From contig JAREIK010000801.1 of NCBI GenBank assembly GCA_029783825.1, positions 7,725,571 through 7,789,570 on the forward strand: a stretch of 64,000 bases of DNA, given 5' to 3'. The DNA comes from Sapria himalayana. Taxonomy: Eukaryota > Streptophyta > Magnoliopsida > Malpighiales > Rafflesiaceae. Both the position numbers and the translations under genes were made by a program. Of the stretch, positions 1 through 10,943 are shown piece after piece. How positions within the stretch are numbered: position 1 is the first letter of the stretch; each line of letters opens with the position of its first letter. The notes beneath the pieces were generated by a model. The model searched no databases and had not been told where the DNA came from. It saw only the letters and a program-made list of their open reading frames with translations.

Positions 1-373
1 CTGGGCCGAATCAATATGATTTTAGGCTTCTCAACCGAACTATTATGCTGGGTCAGGCACGACACGGTAGACATAGAATAACCGTGCGGTATCTAGCCCG
101 ACAAGTTTAGTGGAGGTTAGGCCCGACATAAAAGGGTTTCGATGGCACGCAGTCACCCTTTAGGGGCTCGGTGAGCCTCACCCATCGTGTCGGCTCATCG
201 TAACCATATTCGATGCATGGTTACACATGCCATGCCTAGCACGACATGCAGGCCAAAATCCCTCAGCCTGGCATGGGCACGAGCACAGGTCATTCCCGTG
301 TTGTGCCGTGCCATTCTTTCTGCCGGGCCAGACCGAGTCAGCCCAGATTGATCCGACCCATTTGACATCCCTA
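1..373. mobile_element. Decayed GC-rich terminus of a hAT element, left part outside window
   Basis: This block is far richer in G and C than its surroundings and is built of degenerate GCCGTGCC/GGCCCGGCAC-type motifs like the subterminal DNA of the hAT copies further right. It ends at 363-373 with TGACATCCCTA, which matches the family terminus TGACACCTCTA at 9 of 11 positions. The other end is not seen. Some of the text has C-to-T and G-to-A changes in former CpG positions. It could be the end of a full element or a small derivative. No coding sequence is visible; the short reading frames here are by-products of the GC-rich repeat. Confidence 0.5.
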
Positions 374-806
374 CACTCATCTATCTAAACACACATATTT
401 CTATTAAGACTATCATATGATATCATGATGCCTCATAGCATTATAAAATTTTGAATTATAAAGTATGCTTACTTTAATAATTATCACTTAATATTTTTTT
501 AACCCATTATAAATTTATCTATCACACAAGAGTAAAGATTTATTATTATCATCTAAATTTCCAACTACCTTCAATCATATAGTCCATATTATTTTTTATT
601 TCATTATTTTTTCAAATTATATATCATAAATATACAAAAGAATAATTTCAAGATCAATGAAATTATTTCTCTCTTGATTAAAAATTGAAGTTAAAAATTA
701 AATATTTTATTCTTGATGGAGTGATTTTATAATATTTACTCTCTAATGTATCATAGTATGTATTTAATTTTCAACTTTGATATCAATTAATTTCATCAAT
801 TAGAAC
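374..806. other. AT-rich intergenic DNA, nothing recognised
   Basis: Strongly AT-rich sequence with short A and T runs. I see no open frame with coding character, no RNA gene and no clear repeat boundary. Confidence 0.5.
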
Positions 807-1221
807 TAAATTTTTCAAATGGGTTATGCCAAGTCAGCACTTGGGACACCTCATTTGGTTTGGCCCAAACAAAAAAAGAGGCATTCCGTGCCAACCCGAC
901 ATGCCTCAAAAAGTGGCAGCCATGCACGACATGTTAGCTGGCAAGAGCAAAAATTCATGTTGGATCGGACCCAAACCCATATCAAGCAGGATCCGTACCA
1001 AAAATAAACTGTACCCACGCCTACACCCTAGCTTGAGATGTTCCCAGGCACAAGTTCCCCCATACATGCATGGGCAAATCAATCACACACAAGTAACTTG
1101 CAATATGGTCTGGGAGGCACAAAGACTCTTCAATCAAGCCTGATATGCTCACCTCCAAAGGATGTACCATTTTGGATCCACCTTGTGACGGCCCATGCCG
1201 CCCGACCTATTTATATCTCTA
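807..1221. mobile_element. Decayed small non-autonomous hAT derivative (MITE-like)
   Basis: A 415-bp GC-richer block starts at 807-817 (TAAATTTTTCA, 7 of 11 to the family terminus) and ends at 1211-1221 (TTATATCTCTA, 8 of 11). The bases flanking it, ATTAGAAC at 799-806 and ATTAGGAG at 1222-1229, agree at 6 of 8 positions, as expected for an old 8-bp hAT target duplication. Its length is close to the 423-bp and 477-bp derivatives at 4460 and 34598. Many CG dinucleotides appear as TG or CA, consistent with decay of methylated cytosines. It has no coding capacity. Confidence 0.55.
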
Positions 1222-2201
1222 ATTAGGAGAATATCACTTATAAATAATAAGCACCAAGGTATTTCTTCATAAAAATATCTTGTCAATTCATATAAAATCA
1301 AAATATAAAAACATATGCTTAAAGAAGAGTTATGATATAATTCTACAAATAATAATATAATATTTTGAAAACAAAAGAAAATAAACTATCCATTTTTTCC
1401 TTCAATATTGAGGATACCAACTACATCCATAATGATCATTAATCATTTAAATGCTCTAACTTAGTTTAGACATTCATTCTCATAGTTGTTAAATTGAGAT
1501 TCAAATCAAGAATCAATTTTTTTGTAACTTTTTCTCACGTTAATTAATTCATACTTCCTACAATTAATTTTTTTTTTGATATTTTAAATTTTATTTTTGT
1601 GATTTTTTTGGTATTTTATTATTTTTTATGCTAAATTCGTAATACTAAAGGTTAAAGTTACTTTTTTCCACGTTAATTAATTCATATAATTAGTAATTTT
1701 TTTTGATATTTTAGTTTTTATGTTTGTGACTTTTTGAAGATATTAGTCCCTTGAGAATCAGTATTATATCGATTTATGTGAATTAATTTGATTTTCAGTG
1801 ATTCAGCCTATGATTTATACATATTTTTGATTCTTTTAAAGAGACAAATCATATATCTTCTGAATCGTAAATCAAATTGTGAATCGTATGATTTTGATAA
1901 CAGCATTCTTTCTTAATAAGTCGATAATTATTATAATTTTATTTAATTTTTATTTATTACTATCTTTTTTATGGATTTACTATTTATTGATGGGAAGATC
2001 CAACTTATGGGCTAATCAAATCATTTATAGTTTCTACTTATGGTATGAACAGAGATTATTATGAAAAATGATTTTTTAGTATTTAATTGTACATAGCATT
2101 ACATTTTTTTTTCTAATATTAGGGTTTCCCATCAAAATTAGGGTTAATTGGAGCCATCATAAAGCAAATTTTTTAGTATTTAATCACCTTGCACCATCCA
2201 G
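1222..2201. repeat. AT-rich DNA with a degenerate duplicated segment
   Basis: The text around 1523-1640 and 1648-1742 is similar: both carry a CACGTTAATTAATTCATA core followed by T-runs, TTTTTTTGATATTTTA and a GTGA(C/T)TTTTT block. This suggests an old imperfect tandem duplication. From about 1486 to 1905 the text also repeats GATTC/GAATC words. Its ends (TAGTTGTTAAATTG and TTTTGATAACAG) are loosely inverted, so it may be an old MITE, but I could not find a convincing target duplication. No gene is seen. Confidence 0.3.
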
Positions 2202-2552
2202 ATGTCGACACAGACAATGACACACACAATACTAATATGGACAACAATGTTTGGAAGTGGTATACGTAGTGATTGACTTTGTGTGTCTGTGTGAGTCTAC
2301 GTGCTTGTGGTGAAGTGATGACTCTGCTATGGAGATGAAGCACACAATGAGTGGATTGACAAGCACGCTAGTGCATGCTTTGAGTGTATAGCAGTGCATA
2401 ATGAAGGTGAGCACCACAATGAATAGCATGAGAAAAAATGTCAATGTGGTAGTAATGCATAATGGTAGTAGTGTGCCATGGTGAATAGTGTGCGAAAAGG
2501 TGGAAGTGTGAAAAAGTGGCAGTGTTACGAAGGCACGCCACAAGGCTCCTGA
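2202..2552. repeat. CA/TG-rich low-complexity segment
   Basis: This stretch is made of words such as CACACAATG, GTGTGT, AGTGATG and TGCATAATG with little A/T run content, unlike its flanks. The 135-codon minus-strand frame across it shows no domain and is His/Thr/Leu-rich, as the repeat composition predicts. Comparable blocks lie at 16020-16390 and 41000-41960. It ends where the outer hAT element (copy B) begins. Confidence 0.35.
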
Positions 2553-4459
2553 AAGAGGTGTTAAATGGGCCTTGCCGAGCCAGCCAGAGATATTTTTAGC
2601 GAGCCCAACTGTGCTTCCGTGCCGAGCCAGACACGACACGGAACAATAATCGTGCCGTGCCTAGCCTGGGACGATTTCTTCAGGCCAGGCCCGACACGAT
2701 CCACCGGCACGGCCTGTTATTTTACTGTGCCGGGTTGAATTAGTACGAGATAAATCAAGCCTGTACAGGCTGGTTTAAAAAAAAATTTATTTTTTTTTGT
2801 TTTTAATAATTATGTATTTATAAAATATATATTAGATTAGATAATATTTAAAAATATTTAAATTGTAACTTGAAAATTATTGAATAGTTATAAAATTTAT
2901 TTTTTTTTAATTATGTTTTAATTAGATTCATTAATAGATTTAAATTATAAAATTTTTAATAAAATTTTCAAACACAAAAATAAAGTAAACGCAAAATTTT
3001 TTTAATAAAAATTACAAAGTCTTAAAGTAAAATGCAAACATCATAAGCAAATACAAAACGTCCAATCAGCTAATTCCAAACCAAAACAAATACAATATAA
3101 CGTAAATAAAAAAGTATATAAAACAAAACATCAAAATTAACATTCAGAATTGAGAATAATACAAAACTCTTAAGCATAAGCATAGATGTGTCAAACGGGC
3201 CGGCCCGGCCCGGCACGATTTAAAAAAGTTGGGCTCGATACGGCCCGCAGGCACGGCAGACCGTGCCGTGCCGTGCCGGCACGCTCGGGTCTGGCCTGGC
3301 CGTACGGGCCAAACCAGGTCGTACATGCCAGTAAAAAATTTTTTTTTTTAATTTTTTTATATTTTTATTTTATTTATATAAATTATTAAATTATATATAA
3401 AATTTTAGATAATGTATAATATTATATATTTATAATATGAAAAAAGTTAAAATTTATTAAAATAACAAAGATTAAAATTTTATTTATAATATAATATAAA
3501 ATTAGTTTAAAATTTATTAGAATTATATAATATAGTTATAAATTTTTAAATGAAAAATTAAAACAAAAAAAATAAATAAATCAATACATTTTGTTTAAAA
3601 AAATAAAAATTAAAAAAAACATAAGCAACTCAAATGAAAAATGACCAATCAATCATTTGAAACCGAAGATCCAAACCAAACAAATTACAGTTTCAACATA
3701 ACGTATAAATAAAGCGTACAATCAATAAAAAATAAAACATCGAAATCAAAAAACAGTAAATCATCATCAATCGTCAATCGACATATCATGAGCATTATCA
3801 GCCACAACATCAAGATCAGTATCATATAGATCATCATCATCAACAATCAACTCCTCCGCTGTCGCAGTGAATGCGGCTACAGTCCCTGCCACAGTTCCAG
3901 CTCCAGCACGATCATGGATACTAAACTTCGTATCCTCTCAATCCTTCAAACAAGCCAAAGCCTCAACAATATCTGGACGTAATCTCGATCTCCTATCCGA
4001 AATCACATTCACTGCAACAAAAAAAAAGTAGACTCTGATGCTATGCTCGACACCGGAGGAGTCAGTAGATCCCGTGTCATCCTAGATAGCACGGGAAAGG
4101 TGGACTCATATGATTTCCACCACAGTAATATATCAAGATTCTTAGTATCAGAATGTGATATGATTAAACAGTAATCGGTATCTAAGTACCGAGAAAGCTC
4201 ACTCCTATGTGATGGTCTACCCCTACGTTTCCCCCTCGCTAGCTGAATGGAAAAATCGTCATCTCCGAATAAGGTATCAATGTCCGTAATCACAGTCTCA
4301 CTACTATCACCACCATACCTAGTATCATAGTATGTGAACAGGTCAGTCAACTTCTCGTGAATAAACTCTTCAGGTGGCTCTTAGAGGTTCATGCACGAGA
4401 AAATGTAGGTCAGGATGTTTTATATCCCTTCCACCTTGACCCTATGATCCATGCATGCA

Positions 4460-4882
4460 TACAGGTGTCAACCGGGCCGGGCCGGCTCGGCCCGGCACGG
4501 AAAAATTCCGTGCCCGGGTTAGGCACGTGCCGTGCCGTGCCCGGCCTGAGCCGTGTCTGACTCGGCACGGTTTGGCACGTGGCACGGCACCCCGACACGG
4601 GTCAGTCCCGTGCCGGGTGTCCCGTGAGCCCGACCCCAGGAAGCCCCTCCCGCATAAAAAGACCGCGGGTCGAGTCTGATTCGACCCGACCCGCGGTCTT
4701 CCCGTATCCCGAACCGCTCGGACAGGCGTGCCCGAGCGGGCCAGGCAAGGCACGGCCCGCCGTGCCTACGGGCCTTGTCGGGCTCGGCAATTTTTAAATT
4801 GTGCCTGGCCCGGCACGGTAGCATGAACGTGCCCAAAAAAAATGGGTCGGGCCGTGCCGCACCGGCCCGTTTGACACCTCTA
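4460..4882. mobile_element. 423-bp non-autonomous hAT derivative inside copy A transposase
   Basis: The termini TACAGGTGTCA (4460-4470) and TGACACCTCTA (4872-4882) are flanked by a perfect 8-bp duplication, TGCATGCA, at 4452-4459 and 4883-4890. The interior is only GC-rich subterminal DNA from the two ends of a full-length element, with no transposase. A 16-bp arm at 4661-4676 pairs with 4683-4698 with one mismatch. It disrupts the copy A transposase upstream of its dimerisation domain. Several long frames cross it on both strands, but they are Arg/Pro/Gly/Ala-rich translations of the repeat and are not genes. It would depend on a transposase supplied in trans. Confidence 0.92.
4661..4698. 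repeat. Long palindrome (hairpin) in the small hAT derivative
   Basis: GACCGCGGGTCGAGTC at 4661-4676 is the reverse complement of 4683-4698 except for one base, with a 6-base loop TGATTC. Equivalent stems occur in copies A (6845-6870), C (24484-24509) and D (33281-33306) and in the derivative at 34880-34905. Confidence 0.85.
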
Positions 4883-6731
4883 TGCATGCAGCGAGGCAAT
4901 AAAGAGATGGAACGGTGGACCAGTATTTCAAGTACTTTGTTTCCATCTCTACAACCATATAGCTAAGTGTAGGGTCAGCTCAATACTTCCTAAACATGCT
5001 ACTAATGTTGCATATGCACCGGAGTATAATACAAATAGTTGGCGTATAAACTAACGAATACATGTTCGTCGTATCATAAAATATCTTCAAGAATTTCATA
5101 AATAAAATTCCTGAAGCCCAGTCAGTATCGTCAATAATAAGTTCGTCACTCTTACTATTGACGTAGTCAGATATCACGTGTTCGTATCCAACACATGATT
5201 CTAACATCATGTACGTATAATTCCAACGATGTCTCACATCCAATTGTAATTTCTTCTTCTTAAAATTCACAGACAAACAGAGACAACCAAACTCTTGTTG
5301 TTTGCGAGGAGTGCGAATATATTTTAGTGCATTACGTATATTATCCAACACGGGGGAACACACATTCATACCCACTTGAACAATCAGGTTATTCACGTGA
5401 CACATACATCTGACATGAAAAATCTCTCCTAATGGTACGTCTCTAATATTCTTAACAAACATGTTGATCACTACTCCATTATTAGATGCGTTATCAAATG
5501 TGATACTAAAAATTATATTTTGAATTTTATATTCCCTAAAGATTTTCATCATACACTAAAAAATGACCGAGCTATCATGAGGATGAAGAATCTAAGAGAA
5601 TCCTAAAATTTTTTTATTTATAGTCCAGTTAGAATCTACACAGTGGCTGGTGAGACATGCATAAAATGATTCATCGTGACTTGTCCGGATATCATACGTC
5701 ACGGACACCACTCTACTATATGCCATAAATTTATTAATTATTTTTTATTTTTCTAACTTATATATCTTTATTATGTCATTCCTAGATGTGGACCTAGGAA
5801 TCCTATGATAAGCAGGCAGAAAATATGTCTGCATGATGCGCACTACCCTTGGATCTTCCGAAAATCTGATCGCAATACCCATCAATGTGATAAGTCTGGC
5901 CATGCCATCCCTACCCAACTCGCTGGAGTATATGAAGGAAGTAAACTTTGAGAATGAACTCGATCAAGTCTCAAAAAATGTAGTGTCAAGTTGGGTTTGC
6001 CTAGGATCTAATGGACTATGTTTTTTAGTACATAATTCAGCATGCCTCCTAAGGTGCCCAGTCCCAAACGAACTCTTACATGTTAAAAGTCTCATACAAT
6101 ATTTGCACTATGTTATTTCTTGTTTCTCACCCCTAACATTTTTTTGTTTTATTATATTAAAATGAGTCCAAACTACAGAAGTACTCCTAATTTTTTATTT
6201 TTTAGAAGTTTGGGTTGAGACGATTGGAGAAACCAAAGTTTCAGCAGGCTCAGACCTCTATGTAATATTTTCATTTTCTAAATTTAAATATATTTCATTA
6301 GTATTTGTCATTTTTTAAAATTTTTGTTATTTAGAATAGTTATTTAGAGACTAGAAGACTGATTTTAATATTTTCTATTTTTGGTTTAGAGAGAGAAAGT
6401 TAAAAAAAACATAAAATAAATTACCCTGTAAAAGTAGTGAGGTCAGTCACGTGTACGGTGCACCACAGTCAAGCTCAAAGTTCAAAACTCAAGTTGAGAT
6501 TCCGGAAAATCCAAGCCGAATGCCGAAATCCCGAGTTCCGAGAGAGAGGAGCAAGATTTTTGAGAGAGAAAATGAGCGATTTGAGAGAAAATATGGTTAT
6601 GAAAAACATAAATGTTAAAGAGAGCGAGGGTGAAATTTATATATTAAAAAAATATTTTTTTTTAAAAAAAAGTAATTTTTTTTAATTTTTTAGGGGGCAG
6701 AATCATGAGGGCTGTTGGATTTTGCCCCCTA

Positions 6732-6870
6732 GCCGTTGGAGGCTAGATCCAACGGCTGAAATTTAAATTTTTTATTAAATTTTTTTTTCCCGTTGGGGGG
6801 GGGGGGGGGGGGGAATTGGGAAAGTTCGGGCCTCGTGGGACCGAGGGTCGGGTCCAATCAGACCCGACCC
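6732..6870. repeat. Leader hairpins and 19-G run of hAT copy A
   Basis: On the 5' side of the transposase lie three features. First is an imperfect palindrome AGCCGTTGGA...TCCAACGGCT (about 6732-6758). Second is an uninterrupted run of 19 G at 6795-6813. Third is a perfect 10-bp stem GGGTCGGGTC/GACCCGACCC (6845-6854 and 6861-6870) with loop CAATCA. The same order of palindrome, G or C run and stem is recognisable in the other copies, with changed run length. Whether these act as transposase-binding or regulatory sites is not shown by the sequence. Confidence 0.6.
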
Positions 6871-7232
6871 ACGGTCTTTTTTGCGGGGGGAACAAAGCAA
6901 GGGGGTCGGGCTAGGGGGACACCCGACATGGGACGAACCCGTGCCGGTGTGCCGTGCCACGGGCACCGAACCATGCCGGGTCAGGCATGGCACAGCACGG
7001 CTCGTGCCTTACCCGGGCATGGGATTTCCCGTGCCGAGCCGGCCCAGGCATGGCCGAACCGTGCCGTGCCTCGTGCCGGGCCGACCCGATTGACACATCT
7101 ACATAAGCATAAATATAACATAAGTATCACGATCAGGTGTCGCGTGTCGGTATGTTGCAATCTCGCAATCGTCAATTGTGATGCATCAAAATCAAGTGGC
7201 AATGAAATGTGGCGTGGAAACGGGCAACCTCA

Positions 7233-9309
7233 TCAATCATCCATCGGCATATCATGATCATCTTGAACCACAACATCAAAATCACTATCATATGGATCAT
7301 CATCATCAGTAATCAACTCCTCCATTTTCGTTGTGGCCGTAGTCCCTGTCTCCGCATGATCCTGGATACTAAACCTCGAATCCTCCTAGTCCTTCATGCA
7401 TGCTAAGGTCTCAATAATATTTAGACGTAATCTCGATCTCCTATCCGAAATCATATTCACTACAAAAAAAAATAAACTTTGATACTACGCTCCACACCGG
7501 AAGAGTCAGTAAATCCCATGTCATCCTAGATAATACGAAAAAGATGAACTCATATGATTTCAACTAAAATAATATATTAAGATTCTTAGTATTAGAATGT
7601 GATAGGATTGAGCAGTAATTAGTATCTAAGTACCGATAAAGCTTACTCCTATGCAACAATCCACCCCGTCGTTTCTCCCTTGCTAACTGAATAGAAAAAT
7701 CATCTTCAAAGATGATATCTATGTCCACACTCACAGTCTCACTACTACTATCACCATACCTAGCATCATAGTATGCGAAAAGATCGGTCAACTTCTCGTG
7801 AATAACCCATTCAGGTTGAACTTCCAAGTTCACGCATGAGAAAATATAGGTCAAAATATTATCTACCCATTCCACCTTAATCTCAAGGCCCACACATGCA
7901 GCAAGACAATAAAGAGATGAAATGGTAGACTAGTACTTTAATTACATAATATTTATCTCTATAATCATATGGCTATGTGTCGAATTAGCTCGATACTTGC
8001 TAAAAATGCTACTAATATTACATATGCACCTGAGTGCAATACAAGTCGCGGAAGTATAAACCAACGCATGTTCATCGGGTCATAAAAAATATTCAGGAAT
8101 TTCATAAATAAAATTTTTTTAGCTCAATCACTGTCATCAATAAAAAATTCATCATTCTTAATATTGACATAGTCGGATATTACTTGTTTGTATCCAACAC
8201 ATGACTCTAACATCAGATACATATAATTTTAACGATGTCTCACATCTGGTTGAAAATTCTTCTTCTTAAGATTCGCAGACAAACAAAGACTATCAAACTT
8301 CTGTTGTCTACGAGACGTGCGAATGTATTTTAGTGTATTACATATATTATCCAAAGTGGTGAAACACACTTTCATATCTGCTCGAACAATCATGTTAATC
8401 ACGTGACACATGCATCTGACATGAAAAATCTCTCCTAATGATATGTCTCTAATATTCCTAACAAACATGTTAATCACTATTCTATTATTAGATGCGTTAT
8501 CGAATGTGATACTAAAAATTTTATTTTGAATTTTATATTCTTTAAATATCTTCATCATACACTCAAAAATAGTCGGGTCATCATGGGGATGAAACTCTCA
8601 GATAATCCTAAAATTTTTTTATTCATTGTCTATTTAAAATCTACATATTGGACGGTGAGACATGCATAAGATGAAACATTGTGACTTATCTAGATATTGG
8701 ATATCACGAACATCATTTTACTATATGTCATTAATTCATTAATTATTATTTGTCTGTCTAACTTATAATATTTTAGTATGTCATTCCTAGATATTGACCT
8801 AGGAATCCTAAGATAAGCAGGCTGAAAATATGTATGCATGATGCTCACTATCCTTAGATCTTTCGAAAATCTGATTGAAAGACTCATCAATGTGATAAGT
8901 TTGGTCATGCATTCCTTACCCAACTCGCTGCGGTATATGAATGAAGTAAACTTTGAGACTAAACTCGATCCAGCCTAAAAATATACTCTGCTAAGTTAAG
9001 TTTGCCTAGGATCAAATGCACCATATTTTTTGGCACATATTTCGGCATACCTCTTAAGGTGCTTAGCCTCAAACGAACTCTTCAGTTAAATTTCTCATAT
9101 AATATTTACATTATATCATTTCTTCTTTCTCACCCCTAATATATTTGTATTTTATTATATTAAAATGAGTCCAAATTATAGAAGTACTAGTTTTTTATTT
9201 TTTAGATGTTTGGGTTGAGATGCCTAGAGAAACCAAAATTTCAACAACATCGAATATTTATGTAAGATTTTCATTTTCTAAATTTATAAGTTTCATTAGT
9301 ATTAGTTAT
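7233..9309 (-). pseudogene. hAT transposase of copy B, decayed
   Basis: This is the same protein as in copies A, C and D, reading from about 9309 (the ATG of the others is ATA here) to the TGA at 7235-7233. Recognisable parts are the region after the zinc finger (8923-8690), the core with SITFDNASNNRIVI and RCMCHVINMIVR (8558-8229), and the segment leading into the dimerisation domain (7893-7564, with SKLYRYLDTNYC). It is broken by a stop replacing the Trp of RHRW (near 8228), a TAG at 7932-7930 shared with copies C and D, and several frame changes. The zinc-finger region (about 9050-9180) is badly damaged. It is unlikely to make an active protein. Confidence 0.82.
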
Positions 9310-10134
9310 TTTTTTGGTTTTTTTAGACAAAAAGTAAAGCCTAGATGATAGAAATAAATTAAAATATAAAAACTAGAAAGAGATCGAGTAAAAAAAATAC
9401 TAATTATTTTTAGATATTAATTATTAAGTTAAGAATTTTAGTTAAATAATAAACAAAAATTATAAATACTTGTAAAATAGTAAGGTTGAAGACGTGCACC
9501 ACAGTCCACACCAAGATTCAAACTTCCAAAACCGAGCCCGAGTTGCGAATCCCAAAATACCGAGCTGAATACCAAAATCCCGAAAAAGAGAAGAGATTTG
9601 AAAGAGTGAGAATTTATTTTTTTTGAAAAACATAAAAATTATAGAGTAGGGGGCTTTTATAGATTATAAGAATGATTTTTTTGTTAAAAAAATATTTTTT
9701 ATGTATTTTTTAAATTTTTTATTGATAATTAGGGGGAAGAATCATAAAGGCCATCAAATTCTGCTCCTTAGCCATTGGAGGTAAAATCCAACGGCTAAAA
9801 TTCAAATTTTTAAAATATCGAACCGTTGGGTGGGTGGGTGGGGGGGGGGGGTGATTGGGGGTGGGCCCCGCTGGTCGGATTGGGAGGGGAAAGTGAATTC
9901 GGACTCGAGCTCAGGCAATTTCCGGAAGGCTATACTGCAGTGCAGCTGGTGCTGGGTGGGACGGTGTCTTGAGTCGTGCCGAGCTATCATACCAACGGGT
10001 CATGAAACCATGCCGGGCCAGACACTACACGAGGCCTAGCTGTCCTTAGCACAACACAGCACGGTTGGTGCCGTGGACAGGCACGGCACAGGCACGTGAA
10101 ATTCCCATGCCGGGCCAACCCGATTGACACCTCT

Positions 10135-10943
10135 CCTCCTCGCAGAATCCCCCCACTATGATCATTTCTAAATAAGAATATAAAAAATTGCTATCTAAGT
10201 AACAAATATTTTCTATTCTCCATGCTTCACAATTCTTACATCTCTTTCCACTTCAAATTTGTGGATTACTTACTTAGTAACTAACAGTCACTTCATATGT
10301 AATTATTTGTAGTTTACTATGGTTTACATTTGTTCCCTAATTTTATTTTATATCCAATGATAACTTATCTAAATCTCTTAGTTATAAAATTATTAAACTT
10401 GATATTTTGACTTTCAAGTATATTTTTATTTCCTATTTGACTATTTCATGTTGTTTACTGACTCAGTGGCACAAAATCATACCAACACTATGTTGACACT
10501 GTGAGAGATTAAGAAAAAACCAAACAAGCATGGTTGTTGCCCAAAACATGCATGGTTGTTGCCCAAAACATGCATGGTTGTGGTATCAAATAGGCATAGT
10601 TGTGACTAGGACTCATTTTTTTAATGAACCATTTATTTATTATTTTTCAGTCCGCACCAATAGTCATGCATGAGTCACCAGTTAATATAGAGCCCCCCAG
10701 CAGCTATATTTGAGCATGTTGGTACTCAGAATGATATTACTCCCATAAATTTATTATATCTACCAACAAATTCACATTATGTAGAGTCTAAAAAAATCCC
10801 AATATGAAAATCTCATTCAGGCCCAGTTGATTCAGTAATCCATGAATTTTCACTAGTATCGACTCATATTGAATTTATAACTAAGACACTTGATCATTTA
10901 GTACTTTGAGTCTATACAAGATAAAAGAGATATATCCTACAAT
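10135..10943. other. AT-rich DNA to the right of the hAT nest, possibly copia-derived
   Basis: Apart from the 22-bp tandem repeat at 10522-10605, this stretch holds no frame I can name. The part from about 10640 is Pro/Ser-rich in translation and precedes copia reverse-transcriptase remnants in the same orientation. It could therefore be the variable linker between integrase and reverse transcriptase, but this is a guess from position. Confidence 0.3.
10522..10605. repeat. 22-bp tandem repeat, about three units
   Basis: The unit GCATGGTTGTTGCCCAAAACAT starts at 10528 and 10550 and, degenerating, at 10572. A fourth vestige (GGCATAGTTGTG) follows near 10592. It is a short minisatellite with no coding role apparent. 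Confidence 0.8.

Larger units (their letters stand above)
3767..6311 (-). pseudogene. hAT transposase of copy A, interrupted
   Basis: The reading begins at the ATG at 6311-6309 and ends at the TGA at 3769-3767. In order it shows a BED-type zinc finger (CKYC followed by HLRRH and C, about 6125-6045), the RNase H-like core and a C-terminal hAT dimerisation domain. The core includes a SITFDNASNN stretch with a presumed catalytic Asp near 5490, then RCMCHVNNLIVQ and RHRWNYTY. The dimerisation domain covers 4350-4009 (ELSRYLDTDYC, WWKSYESTFPVLSRM, PVSSIASEST). An Asp-rich tail follows. Such proteins cut and paste the element in the nucleus. Breaks include an early TAG (CAG in copies C and D), a TGA at 5966-5964, frame changes near 5560, and the 423-bp insertion. 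At 4922-4920 it keeps TGG where copies B, C and D have TAG. Confidence 0.88.
3183..7101 (-). mobile_element. hAT DNA transposon copy A, inserted in copy B
   Basis: The ends are perfect 11-bp inverted repeats: TAGATGTGTCA at 3183-3193 and TGACACATCTA at 7091-7101. They are flanked by a perfect 8-bp target duplication, CATAAGCA, at 3175-3182 and 7102-7109. Inside are GC-rich subterminal regions (3190-3330; 6793-7090), a long AT-rich 3' untranslated stretch (3330-3766) and a minus-strand transposase pseudogene. The total is 3919 bp, including a 423-bp derivative of the same family at 4460-4882. Eight-bp duplications and this terminus are typical of hAT (Ac/Tam3-type) elements. Copy A is younger than B, which it interrupts, and older than the small element it contains. 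Confidence 0.93.
2553..10134 (-). mobile_element. hAT DNA transposon copy B (outer element, split by copy A)
   Basis: The element runs from AAGAGGTGTTA at 2553 to TGACACCTCT ending at 10134, with GC-rich subterminal DNA inside each end (2560-2720 and 9940-10120). Its transposase reads on the minus strand. The flanking octamers (2545-2552 and 10135-10142) share CTCCT in register, 5 of 8 bases, so the target duplication is old. Copy A is inserted at 3183-7101, about 130 bp beyond the B stop codon, so B consists of 2553-3182 plus 7102-10134 (about 3.66 kb). That length fits the other copies (3.6-4.0 kb). B is the most diverged of the four full-length copies. Confidence 0.8.

Noticed and set aside
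2232..2639. 135-codon minus-strand frame
   Set aside because: It spans CA/TG-rich low-complexity DNA and the end of hAT copy B. No motif, and composition explains it.
4410..4899. Several overlapping frames of 62-126 codons on both strands
   Set aside because: They lie in the GC-rich 423-bp hAT derivative. Frames on both strands are Arg/Gly/Pro/Ala-rich translations of the same short repeat, with no domain.
5833..6165. 110-codon plus-strand frame
   Set aside because: It is the antisense shadow of the zinc-finger part of the copy A transposase; copy C shows the matching antisense frame.
6793..7257. 154-codon plus-strand frame
   Set aside because: It begins in a poly-G run, crosses the terminus of copy A and runs on into copy B on the wrong strand for their transposases.
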